Source: Treponema sp. (GTDB taxonomy: Bacteria; Spirochaetota; Spirochaetia; Treponematales; Breznakiellaceae). Taken from it: a DNA stretch of 26,948 bases. Both the position numbers and the translations under genes were made by a program. The stretch covers positions 1-26,948 of the forward strand of contig JAISGE010000062.1 in assembly GCA_031263265.1 (NCBI GenBank), written 5' to 3'. Position 1 is the first letter of the stretch; every line of letters begins with the position of its first letter. The notes beneath the pieces were generated by a model. It was not told the DNA's origin. It ran no database searches and worked only from the letters and a program-made list of their open reading frames with translations. Below, piece by piece: positions 13,933 through 21,524 of this stretch.

Positions 13933-16629
13933 TTATTCTTCATCGTCATCCACGTCGTTTATTTTCTGTAACAAAAACCGTTCATCTTCTTCACTCAACA
14001 ATTCCCCTTTAAGCAACTGGAGGGCAACCGTGAGATGTTTAGTGGTTTCGTAATAGACCATGATCTTTTGAATACGATCCTGTACCGTATCTGCAAAGTC
14101 TCTGCTTACCGGATCTACTGCGCTTTCCCGTTGATCGCAGATCAAACCGAGTGAAATCAGCGCGCATTGCCGGTTATTGCTGTTTAAGGTATGATTCTCC
14201 ATGATTTCTAGTATTTTATTCACCACTTCATGCAGGTCCAAGGATTCAGATGCTTTGCCGTTCCGCTGCAAACCCACGCCTATTCCCCATAAACTGCTGC
14301 GTAAAGAGGTTTCCTGTATCCGATCATAGATCCATGCCACCGAGGTTTGTGATACTGCGTGGGCATAGATGAGCGTATCCTCATACCGGGTACCCTTATC
14401 ATGAAAGGCAAGTAGGGTTTCAAGCTGCTGGGTATCACCGAATAAGCCGATGTTCCGGATCGCTTCATTAATGGTGGCGACTTTATCCCCGCTTATGGAG
14501 AGGAACGTATGGTTAATTGCCGAAGCAATAGTAATGCACCGCTCAACCAGTACTTGCCGATAGGGTTTATCCCATCTTGGAGCAAACTTCCGGGAGAGAA
14601 CCAGCAAACGCTGGACAAAAAATTCATCCCGTTTCTGCTGCTGCTGCTGTTTGTACAGATCCTTTAGTATGACCTCGGCAAAGTCAGCATAATTGCTGCA
14701 CGAAAGGATCGTTCTTATGCATAACTTAATTCGTTTGTTAATATCATCTCTATTCCCCTTTCTTCTTTGCTGGTATAAAGCGGCAAGTTTGGTGATTTCA
14801 TTGGTGGGAATCAGGGATGATCCCTGTTTGGGAGCCATTAAGTACCGGGAAGCAACGGTCGTCCCTTTATCAACCGAGATGGTGGTTATCCCCTCTTCAA
14901 AACCAGTTGAAGCTTTGAAAGACAGGATCTTACTACGGCTGAGGGTAAATTGAATAGAAACCGTTGCCCCGTTTTTATAGGGTTTTTCAAAGCTCATTTC
15001 CCCGGAGGCAATCGTCGTATACCCTCCTGAAGTATCTTTTCTCCGTATAGGTATTTTGATTTTATTCTGATGGGGATCTATCGAAAATCCATCGATGTTG
15101 TTCGAAACAAAGGGTAGTTCTGATCCGGCGTCCACCAATAATTCATGGGCGCCTCCCTTGGTTCCCAGGAAGAGGGCCTCGTTTAATATGGTATTTCTTA
15201 ATTGTATGCCCGACTTATTACCGGTATTCACCGGTAATCCCACATCCGCTTCCCCGTATTTATGGAGATAATAATGATACACCGCTGCACCCCGGGCAAC
15301 TGCCTGGTCAGGATCCAGGGCAACAATAGGCTTAAAACCAAAAAACCGTTCAAGCCTGTCTTGGATGAGGTACAGTTTAGACATGCCGCCGTTTAACACG
15401 ACCGCATCAACCACGACCGTATGAGCCTGTAGTTTATGGGATGCTTTTTTTAACACATCCAGTATAGGGTAAATAATGGTATTGATCGATGTTTCATTCT
15501 GAATTGTATCAAAACGTTTGTAGTCTTGATACTGTAAGTGATTTCCTAATAGGGGATCAAGAATTTTTTCAAATTGATCCTTGCTGAAGGTATCATCGTA
15601 TGCATAGCCGTTATGCATACGGCCGCCTACAGAACTCTCGATGGCTTCATCTCCCCAAGTATCAGCTTGGGTACTTGACACTTGATCATTGATATCTATT
15701 TTTAAATTTTCAGAATAACTTACTAACTGTGCCATTACTTCTTCTCTTTCTGCTTCTATCTTGTGTACGATACTGGGGGTATTGCGATATTGATTGCAGT
15801 ACCGGATATACATTTCCTGGGCCAAAAACAAATCAAAGTCATCTCCGCCAAGACGGGTGTACCGGTTAGTGGCAATCTCATCCATTTGTAAAATCTCCTT
15901 ATTTTTATCATTTCTGCTGATGGTATGTAAGGTTATATCCAGGGTTCCTCCTCCAATATCAAACACCAAGACTTTTTGCGCTCGTGACGTATCCAGGATG
16001 TGGGCTGGTATTTCTCCTTTTTGCATTTGATTGAGTAAATCATACATCACCGCATTGGGTTCAGAAAGCAGGACCTGCCGCTTACTTCTATCTTTATTGA
16101 GCACGTCGATCCCGGCAAGTCTTGCTGCTTCAACCGTGGCTTGACACATGGCCGCATCAAAACTAGCGGGTACGGTAATGATCGCATCCCGGATATCCCG
16201 GTGATACACCCGTTTAATTTCTGAAAGCATGTGTTTGAGGATCTGCGCCGAGATTGCCTCAGGGGTCTTGTCTGGAATATCAGGACTGAGGCCGCTCAAA
16301 CTGGTTTGTCCCATCTGGCTCTTTATGGATCGAGCCACAAACGTAGGCCGCATCGTGTACTGTCTTTTGGCGAAATCACCGACGAGCGGTTTCAAGTCCC
16401 CCTTGCGATCCTCCCGGTAATACACGTACGAGGGAAGCAAGGGTTTTTTTACCGTACAGCCTTTGAATCCATCAGCATGAACCGTGGTGGAAAACACATC
16501 CTCATACCGGGTAATATCCACCACCTTGTTCACGATGTTGCCGCTGGGGGTGAGATTTATGATGGATAACACCGAATTGGTGGTACCTAAATCAATACCC
16601 ACACATAGTTCGTCATGATCATCTGTCAT
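13933..16629 (-). CDS. Divergent Hsp70-family chaperone with long helical C-terminal extension
   Basis: The 898-residue protein carries a complete Hsp70 ATPase domain: GIDLGTTNS (11-19), ITVPASF (151-157), SEPNAVMYDLL (189-199), VFDIGGGTLDI (222-232), GGDDFD (261-266), LNGGMSKL (412-419) and DPDQAVARGAA (439-449). A beta-rich part at about 470-590 resembles the substrate-binding beta-sandwich. From about 600 on, roughly 300 residues of helical, HEAT-like sequence replace the DnaK lid; a five-Gln run sits within it and the end is acidic (DVDDDEE). DnaK is about 640 residues, so this is not the housekeeping copy. The start has AGAGGA upstream and overlaps the GrpE-like gene by 11 bp. Role inferred: ATP-driven client handling specific to this operon. 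Confidence 0.9.
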   Translation of the reverse strand: MTDDHDELCVGIDLGTTNSVLSIINLTPSGNIVNKVVDITRYEDVFSTTVHADGFKGCTVKKPLLPSYVYYREDRKGDLKPLVGDFAKRQYTMRPTFVARSIKSQMGQTSLSGLSPDIPDKTPEAISAQILKHMLSEIKRVYHRDIRDAIITVPASFDAAMCQATVEAARLAGIDVLNKDRSKRQVLLSEPNAVMYDLLNQMQKGEIPAHILDTSRAQKVLVFDIGGGTLDITLHTISRNDKNKEILQMDEIATNRYTRLGGDDFDLFLAQEMYIRYCNQYRNTPSIVHKIEAEREEVMAQLVSYSENLKIDINDQVSSTQADTWGDEAIESSVGGRMHNGYAYDDTFSKDQFEKILDPLLGNHLQYQDYKRFDTIQNETSINTIIYPILDVLKKASHKLQAHTVVVDAVVLNGGMSKLYLIQDRLERFFGFKPIVALDPDQAVARGAAVYHYYLHKYGEADVGLPVNTGNKSGIQLRNTILNEALFLGTKGGAHELLVDAGSELPFVSNNIDGFSIDPHQNKIKIPIRRKDTSGGYTTIASGEMSFEKPYKNGATVSIQFTLSRSKILSFKASTGFEEGITTISVDKGTTVASRYLMAPKQGSSLIPTNEITKLAALYQQRRKGNRDDINKRIKLCIRTILSCSNYADFAEVILKDLYKQQQQQKRDEFFVQRLLVLSRKFAPRWDKPYRQVLVERCITIASAINHTFLSISGDKVATINEAIRNIGLFGDTQQLETLLAFHDKGTRYEDTLIYAHAVSQTSVAWIYDRIQETSLRSSLWGIGVGLQRNGKASESLDLHEVVNKILEIMENHTLNSNNRQCALISLGLICDQRESAVDPVSRDFADTVQDRIQKIMVYYETTKHLTVALQLLKGELLSEEDERFLLQKINDVDDDEE

Positions 16630-17656
16630 ATTTTTCCTCTTTTATTTCTTTTATTGTAGGACGGGATAATTGTATGTCTTTGTCCTTAAACTGCCAACCT
16701 GGTGAAATGACTTCCACCTTTTTGACTTCTCTCTCATCTTTAAAGGGTGAACCCCGGTACGTGTAATTTTCAATATCTTTAATTTTGACCATCATGATCG
16801 TACCAACCCGGAGTACCGGATTAATGCCGCTATCTTTTATAAACTGGACGAGTTTCCGTATCAAGATGGTAAGCCCGTTTATCTCGACCGGTAATTCGTA
16901 CCTGCGCTTCTTAAGCTCATCTAATCCTGCTTTAGTGGCAAGCAATCCATCAAGAATAAAACCGTATTTTTCTGAATTCAAGGATGAAAAAAAATTCGCT
17001 ATTTCCTGGGTCTTGCTTTCTTGTATTTGGATTTCAAAGTCATTTTGCAGTTCTTCCAGTATCTCGTGAGTCCTGCGTAGCTGCTCTTCTTTACGGGCAA
17101 GTTGCTGCTCAAACCGTTCTGAACTGGGTATATCCCTTTCATGGGCACGGTATATATCCTCTGCGTTATAAATAATATCTAAAAGACAATTTTTTGCATA
17201 GGATCTACTCAGATGCAAGATATCCTGAGCGTGCTCAAGTTTCTGCAGTGCCGGGTGATTTACAAAAAGAGCCATCAGGATGCACCGCATCTCATTAGGG
17301 TGTTTATTCGACGCCGCGGTATAGTCCCTGAATTGCTTAAAAGAAGGTATATCCCCATTAAGACAATTAAACCCCACTTCTCCCATCTGCAGCGCGGTTT
17401 GTATTATCTGCTTCCGTTCACTTATATTGAGGTTCATGTTCTTGAGCTTATAAATTACCCTATAACCGTTGTACTCTTCGGTACCTGCTTGGGTATTGAG
17501 CAGCGCTGCGATCTGCCAGGGGTCAAATTCAGGATGCAAGCAGTATTCGGTCAACAACGTATTTTCCACCAGATATATATCTCGATTATGGGTAATTCTA
17601 CTGGTATGCTTGACAATCACATTATCCACTTTTTCAAGGACATCCTTTGGTATCAT
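16619..17656 (-). CDS. Unknown N-terminal domain fused to coiled coil and GrpE-like domain
   Basis: The 345-residue protein starts at ATG 17656 with AAAGGAG five bases upstream; an in-frame GTG at 17662 overlaps that site. Residues 1-175 are helical and unrecognised. Residues about 178-220 are a heptad-like charged coiled coil (ARKEEQLRRTHEILEELQND). Residues about 220-345 resemble the GrpE head: FILDGLL, a second helical part ending LVQFIKDSGINPVLRVG, and the end VEVISPGWQFKDKDIQLSRPTIKEI, which mirrors the GrpE pattern of a GY-like strand followed by RPA-x-V. GrpE proteins are nucleotide exchange factors of Hsp70. The next gene, overlapping by 11 bp, is an Hsp70, which strongly supports a dedicated exchange factor. 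GrpE similarity is by eye, not by search. Confidence 0.65.
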   Translation of the reverse strand: MIPKDVLEKVDNVIVKHTSRITHNRDIYLVENTLLTEYCLHPEFDPWQIAALLNTQAGTEEYNGYRVIYKLKNMNLNISERKQIIQTALQMGEVGFNCLNGDIPSFKQFRDYTAASNKHPNEMRCILMALFVNHPALQKLEHAQDILHLSRSYAKNCLLDIIYNAEDIYRAHERDIPSSERFEQQLARKEEQLRRTHEILEELQNDFEIQIQESKTQEIANFFSSLNSEKYGFILDGLLATKAGLDELKKRRYELPVEINGLTILIRKLVQFIKDSGINPVLRVGTIMMVKIKDIENYTYRGSPFKDEREVKKVEVISPGWQFKDKDIQLSRPTIKEIKEEKYDR

Positions 17657-17679
17657 AAGCACTCCTTTACTTATTTTAT

Positions 17680-18849
17680 TTATATGGTATATATTTCGCC
17701 ATGTTCAGCATAGATAAACTGGCTTCTACAAGCAGCACAAGCCATGAGTTCTGCTTCCAAACAATTAGCGGCCCCTTCAACATCATCCCCGGTATGCACC
17801 AGGATGACGGTTTTTGGATTATAGGTGAGTATAAAATGCTTTAACTCACGATACGTTGGATGCAATGAAAAGTCAACTTTTTTCGTATACCCTTGCATGT
17901 TAGGAAGGGTGTAAAAAGCTTTAGGATCTTTTCGCCCAATCCACAACCCGGGTACTGTACCAGGACCTGCATGATTCCAGGGCTTTAAGACCCGTACGTT
18001 CATACGCTCCATGTTTTCTGCCAACGAAAGCAAGTACCGGTCAATGTATACCGGTACCGTAGGCAAGCTGTTTTTTTCCATAGCATCATTGATAACCTGT
18101 AAAACCTCCCAGGCTTTGGTAAGCTGCGCTGTTTCTAAATACACCGAATAGCCTGCTTCTAATTTTTTATGTATTGACTTCATGAGTAACCTGGTCTGTC
18201 TGTTTATTCTCGCTGCGGTATGGGACGGGTGTTTTGCGTGAAGCCCGCACATAATAATCGTATCAAACTGCAGCCCATGAGGTAAGATATAGGAGGGAGT
18301 CAGCGCGCTGGGCTGACAGGAAAAATCACCAGTATAGAGGATGCTTCGGTCAGGGGTTTTGATGTGTACCATAGCCGCGCCGGGTATATGTCCTGCCTCG
18401 TAGAACGTAACCGTATAACCGGGTAAGGGAATGGGACGGCAATACCCCTCAGCAATAATAGAACTGATTGCCGTCTTGATGCGTATTTCTTCATATTCCT
18501 GCTGCCGGCTCGTCTTTGCGCCTAGGTAGGTGGCTCCCATATCCCAAAACAGGTAGGCAATCAGGGCTTTGGTGATGGGGGTAGCATAAATGCTCCCCTG
18601 GGTACATGCTGAAGCCAGGTATACCAGTTCTCCTACATGGTCATAGTGACTATGGGATATAAAGATATGGTTAATCTGCCGTAATGATTCGAGGAAGGGC
18701 GGTCTTAAGATGAAGGAGAATTGAGGAGCAAGATGCGGAGCTTTGCCGCAATCCAAGAGGATATTCCACTCATTTATTTGGAGGAAATAACAACTCGCCC
18801 CCACTTCCTGGCCGCCGCCTAAGGCTACAAACCGCACCCTGGTTTTCAT
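17680..18849 (-). CDS. Metallo-beta-lactamase/beta-CASP-type hydrolase (probable nuclease)
   Basis: The 389-residue protein has the metal ligands of the MBL fold: SHSHYDH (65-71), AGHIPGA with His 154, and TGDFS with Asp 175. A beta-CASP-like region follows, ending in FSLHPTYREL (327-336) and VILVHTGDD (348-356), which match the SAHAD and VHG motifs carrying the late His residues of CPSF73/RNase J-like enzymes. The ESTYG and GRxQE motifs seen in many relatives are changed (CGLHAKHP, TKAWE). These families cut or trim RNA, rarely DNA. The ATG has AAGGA upstream, and 23 bp separate the stop from the ATG of the next gene. First gene of the three-gene chaperone operon. A TATAGT at 18894..18899 could be its -10, without a convincing -35. 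Confidence 0.82.
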   Translation of the reverse strand: MKTRVRFVALGGGQEVGASCYFLQINEWNILLDCGKAPHLAPQFSFILRPPFLESLRQINHIFISHSHYDHVGELVYLASACTQGSIYATPITKALIAYLFWDMGATYLGAKTSRQQEYEEIRIKTAISSIIAEGYCRPIPLPGYTVTFYEAGHIPGAAMVHIKTPDRSILYTGDFSCQPSALTPSYILPHGLQFDTIIMCGLHAKHPSHTAARINRQTRLLMKSIHKKLEAGYSVYLETAQLTKAWEVLQVINDAMEKNSLPTVPVYIDRYLLSLAENMERMNVRVLKPWNHAGPGTVPGLWIGRKDPKAFYTLPNMQGYTKKVDFSLHPTYRELKHFILTYNPKTVILVHTGDDVEGAANCLEAELMACAACRSQFIYAEHGEIYTI

Positions 18850-18960
18850 GTTTTTCCTTATAACATACTGTTTTCAACGTGCTTTTTTACCTTACTATAG
18901 GACGGTTCTTTAGTACAGAGCAGGGTGCCAGTAGCAAAGCGATGATTCGGTGTATGATTA

Positions 18961-19470
18961 CTACTTACCCTGTAACAACAAACAGGTGTGGTTTAAGCGG
19001 CGTTTTTTAAAAAGGCGGCTTATCGTCATGTGGGATATGGTATCCACATACTGCAATTCCACGCAGGTATTGGCCAGTAATCTTAAGGTCCAACTGCGGT
19101 ATCCAGCAGGGGGCTTACTGCAGGCCAAGGCCAAGATACGGGCTTCAAGGTCGCCGGTTATTTTAGGGGTTATCGGCGGGGTTTCCCGTTTTTTACGTTG
19201 TAAAAAAGCGGCCAGGTCTGCTGCGGCCTCAAAATCCTTTTTTACATTTTGGACAGTCTGGCGGCTCACGCCGATACGGAGTGCAATATCTGCTTCGGTA
19301 TCGGGTTTCCGGTCGTCTGAGGTATCAAGGGCAAGGATGATGGCTGCCCGCTTCACTAATCTACCACTCCCTTTCCCGGTTTTCGTAAACCGTTCAAGTC
19401 CCTGTCGCTCTTCTGGGCTTAGTTCAATGCTCCGCTTGGTTCTGATCAGCGGCGCTTGCGTCTCCCACAC
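18961..19470 (-). pseudogene. IS630-family transposase remnant, N-terminal (DNA-binding) half only
   Basis: From GTG 19470, directly behind the luxS stop, about 169 residues read like the N-terminal half of IS630/Tc1-type transposases: LSPEERQGLERFTKTG, ALRIGVSRQTVQNVKKDFE (helix-turn-helix), then a second winged-helix-like part GYRSWTLRLLANTCVE with HMTISRLFKKRRLNH. The frame then ends at TAG/TAA-like codons and the DDE catalytic half is absent from the 110 bases before the next gene. No terminal inverted repeats were found. It may once have carried a two-frame transposase. It marks the upstream border of the chaperone/nuclease operon. Confidence 0.75.
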
Positions 19471-19472
19471 GA

Positions 19473-19949
19473 TTAGACCGGATAGGTGAGATTTTCCTGG
19501 GTCGGCTCCTGCAGAATCCGCGCATAACGCCGGGCTTCCCATTGGGCCATATCCAGGTTCTGTTCCTGCCAGTTGCCACATTCTGCTGCCGCGGCTCCGG
19601 GAATAGCCCCCTTAAACGCAAGGATCCAATCCAGCATTTCCCGCAGCAGCGGAAGCACCTCAGGAGAACTGAGTTCCCCTTCCAGGATGAGGTAAAAACC
19701 GGTTCGACATCCCATAGGGCCGAAATATACCACCTGGTTTCCCGAGGCTTTATGGGAACGGAGGAACGTTGCCCCCAGGTGTTCGATGGTATGCAAGGCA
19801 GGCATATCAATCACCGGTTCCTTATTAGGCTCCTTAAAACGAAGATCAAAGGTGGTGAGTACCACCGGGCCAAAACGATCCAGGCGAGAAACGAACACCC
19901 CGGGTTTTAAGCGCAGATGATCCACTTGAAAACTGGCAATTTTTTCCAT
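19473..19949 (-). CDS. luxS: S-ribosylhomocysteine lyase LuxS
   Basis: The 158-residue protein, normal length, contains the metal site HTIEH (His 53 and His 57) and the third ligand Cys 124 in ECGNW, plus the catalytic Cys 81 in MGCRTGFYL. It converts S-ribosylhomocysteine to homocysteine and the AI-2 precursor DPD. Its substrate is made by MtnN, also encoded in this window (8054..8764) but in a different operon. It has its own promoter at 20006..20035 and a small leader hairpin. An IS630 remnant follows immediately downstream. Confidence 0.97.
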   Translation of the reverse strand: MEKIASFQVDHLRLKPGVFVSRLDRFGPVVLTTFDLRFKEPNKEPVIDMPALHTIEHLGATFLRSHKASGNQVVYFGPMGCRTGFYLILEGELSSPEVLPLLREMLDWILAFKGAIPGAAAAECGNWQEQNLDMAQWEARRYARILQEPTQENLTYPV

Positions 19950-19976
19950 TTATCCCGTGCTCCTTTTCAATTAATC

Positions 19977-19997
19977 CCTCACCCTACACGAGTGAGG
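19977..19997 (-). promoter_or_regulatory. Leader inverted repeat before luxS
   Basis: CCTCAC and GTGAGG arms of six bases enclose a nine-base loop, between the luxS promoter and the ATG. It could be an operator or a small leader hairpin. No S-box or SAH-riboswitch pattern was seen. Confidence 0.35.
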
Positions 19998-20005
19998 TAC
20001 TTGCA

Positions 20006-20035
20006 ACTATAGAGTTACCGGTTCTTTTTGGTCAA
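20006..20035 (-). promoter_or_regulatory. Sigma-70-type promoter of luxS
   Basis: TTGACC (20030..20035) and TATAGT (20006..20011) are separated by 18 bp on the minus strand, between the trkA stop and luxS, giving a leader of roughly 50 bases. Confidence 0.6.
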
Positions 20036-20048
20036 GACTCCCCCGCGT

Positions 20049-21515
20049 TCAGAGGGGCGCACCAAAGAACTTTTCAAGTTCCTTTTCACTGCCGTTTTTG
20101 GCGATCAGGATGATGTGATCCCCAGCTTTAAAGCAGTAATCCCCTTTGGGGATAAAGGAATGGGATCCCCGGTTGACCAACAGCAGCAAACCTCCTGAAG
20201 AGAGGTGGAACGCGGTGATGGGCTTATCCGCCACAGGCGCACGGGTTTCGATTTCAAGTTCAATGATACCGATGTTGCCGTCTCCAATGCGGTGAATCCC
20301 CTTTACCCCGCCCCCCATAAGATGGGAACGGATGGAATCTACCACTACGGACTTCATAGGGATCACCACATCCACCCCAAGCTGCCGGGCTATGGTTCCA
20401 TACCCCGCGCTTGTAACCAAGGCGACTGCCCGGCGTACTCCCCGGGATTTGAGGTAGATCGCGGTGATTATGTTGAGTTCTTGATGCCCGGTAGCAGTTA
20501 CGATGAGGTCAAGGCTTGAGATCCGCTCTTCCGCGATGAAACTTTCATCTGAAATATCCTCATTGAGGATGAGGGCCTCAGGAAAACGGGCTGCCAGTTC
20601 CTTGCACAAGTCATAATTTTGTTCGATGATGATCACCCGCCGCATACTCTTGGGGAGCATGCTTTTAAGAAAAGAGACCAGGGAACGTCTTTTTCCCGGT
20701 GCTCCTGAGACCTTGGCCAGGATTTCAGGGCTCAGATCGGTTTTCCTGTTCAGGGCCTGATTCGGGTACAGTAAGCCTTCGGCAATGAGTGTCCCAACCC
20801 GTCCGCCGCCTACGATGCCTATTTTTCGCAGGCTCTGTTCAGCCCGTCCCGCATGCCCAAAAACTTCATGCAGTTCTTTTTCTTTGGCAAGCACATGGAT
20901 CCGGTCTCCCTTGCCCAGAACCGTCAGCCCGCTCGGCAGGATACTCTCCCCCTGTCGTTCCAAAAGGGTAACGATACATTCACCGCTTACCAAGGAACGG
21001 AAATTCTTGAGGGAAAGCCCGTCAAAGGCGCTATTCGGGGCAATCTCAACTGAGCCTAGCTGGTAGGAGGTGTTGGCAAATTCCAGAACATCCCCTATAG
21101 CGCCGTGTTCAATGGCGTTTAAAACAGAGCGGGCAGCTTCTACATCGGGGTGTACGAACCGATTGATACCCAGAATCTGTTCACCTGCACGGTTTAGCCG
21201 TACATACTCGTCATTCCGTACCCGGGCAATCTTGAGCAGATTCGGATACCGGGAAGCTGCAAGACCGCAGATGAGCATGTTCACCTCATCAGAACCAGTA
21301 ACACAGACCAAGGCATCGGCTTTGGCGATTCCTGCCTCTTTCAAGGCGCTGAGGCTGTTTCCTTCATCGTGGATTACCAGGCAATCCAAACGGTTTGAGG
21401 CATACCGCGCCCGCTCCTCCTGGGACTCGATAAGGGAAACGTCGTATTTTTCCTGAGTGAGGCTCCGGCTTAACTGGGTTCCTACAAGACCTGCACCGAC
21501 TATGATAATACGCAT
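20049..21515 (-). CDS. trkA: Trk-type potassium uptake regulator TrkA
   Basis: The 488-residue cytosolic protein has two RCK units. The first Rossmann domain starts IIIVGAGLVGTQLSRSL with a TrkA_C domain around 150-220. The second starts IGIVGGGRVGTLIAEGL near residue 233 and ends with another TrkA_C domain. The second Rossmann domain is split by an insert of about 40 residues (roughly 248-290, rich in Lys, Pro and Ser) between its first helix and RRVIIIEQ, which accounts for the extra length over the usual 450-460. It gates the TrkH/TrkG channel through nucleotide binding; no trkH is in the window. Third gene of the operon from 23540, nine bases after aroA. Confidence 0.93.
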   Translation of the reverse strand: MRIIIVGAGLVGTQLSRSLTQEKYDVSLIESQEERARYASNRLDCLVIHDEGNSLSALKEAGIAKADALVCVTGSDEVNMLICGLAASRYPNLLKIARVRNDEYVRLNRAGEQILGINRFVHPDVEAARSVLNAIEHGAIGDVLEFANTSYQLGSVEIAPNSAFDGLSLKNFRSLVSGECIVTLLERQGESILPSGLTVLGKGDRIHVLAKEKELHEVFGHAGRAEQSLRKIGIVGGGRVGTLIAEGLLYPNQALNRKTDLSPEILAKVSGAPGKRRSLVSFLKSMLPKSMRRVIIIEQNYDLCKELAARFPEALILNEDISDESFIAEERISSLDLIVTATGHQELNIITAIYLKSRGVRRAVALVTSAGYGTIARQLGVDVVIPMKSVVVDSIRSHLMGGGVKGIHRIGDGNIGIIELEIETRAPVADKPITAFHLSSGGLLLLVNRGSHSFIPKGDYCFKAGDHIILIAKNGSEKELEKFFGAPL

Positions 21516-21524
21516 GATCCTATG

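Noticed and set aside
14636..14655. CTG/CAG trinucleotide run in the hsp70-like gene, possible phase variation
   Set aside because: Repeat changes in steps of three would only lengthen a Gln run and not switch the frame; the run is short.
18980..19010. A-rich stretch near the end of the IS630 remnant as a programmed frameshift site
   Set aside because: The heptamer is not in the needed codon phase and no second transposase frame follows downstream.
19950..20035. SAH or SAM riboswitch before luxS
   Set aside because: The leader is only about 50 bases with one six-base inverted repeat; no conserved riboswitch core was seen. The mtnN start region has none either.
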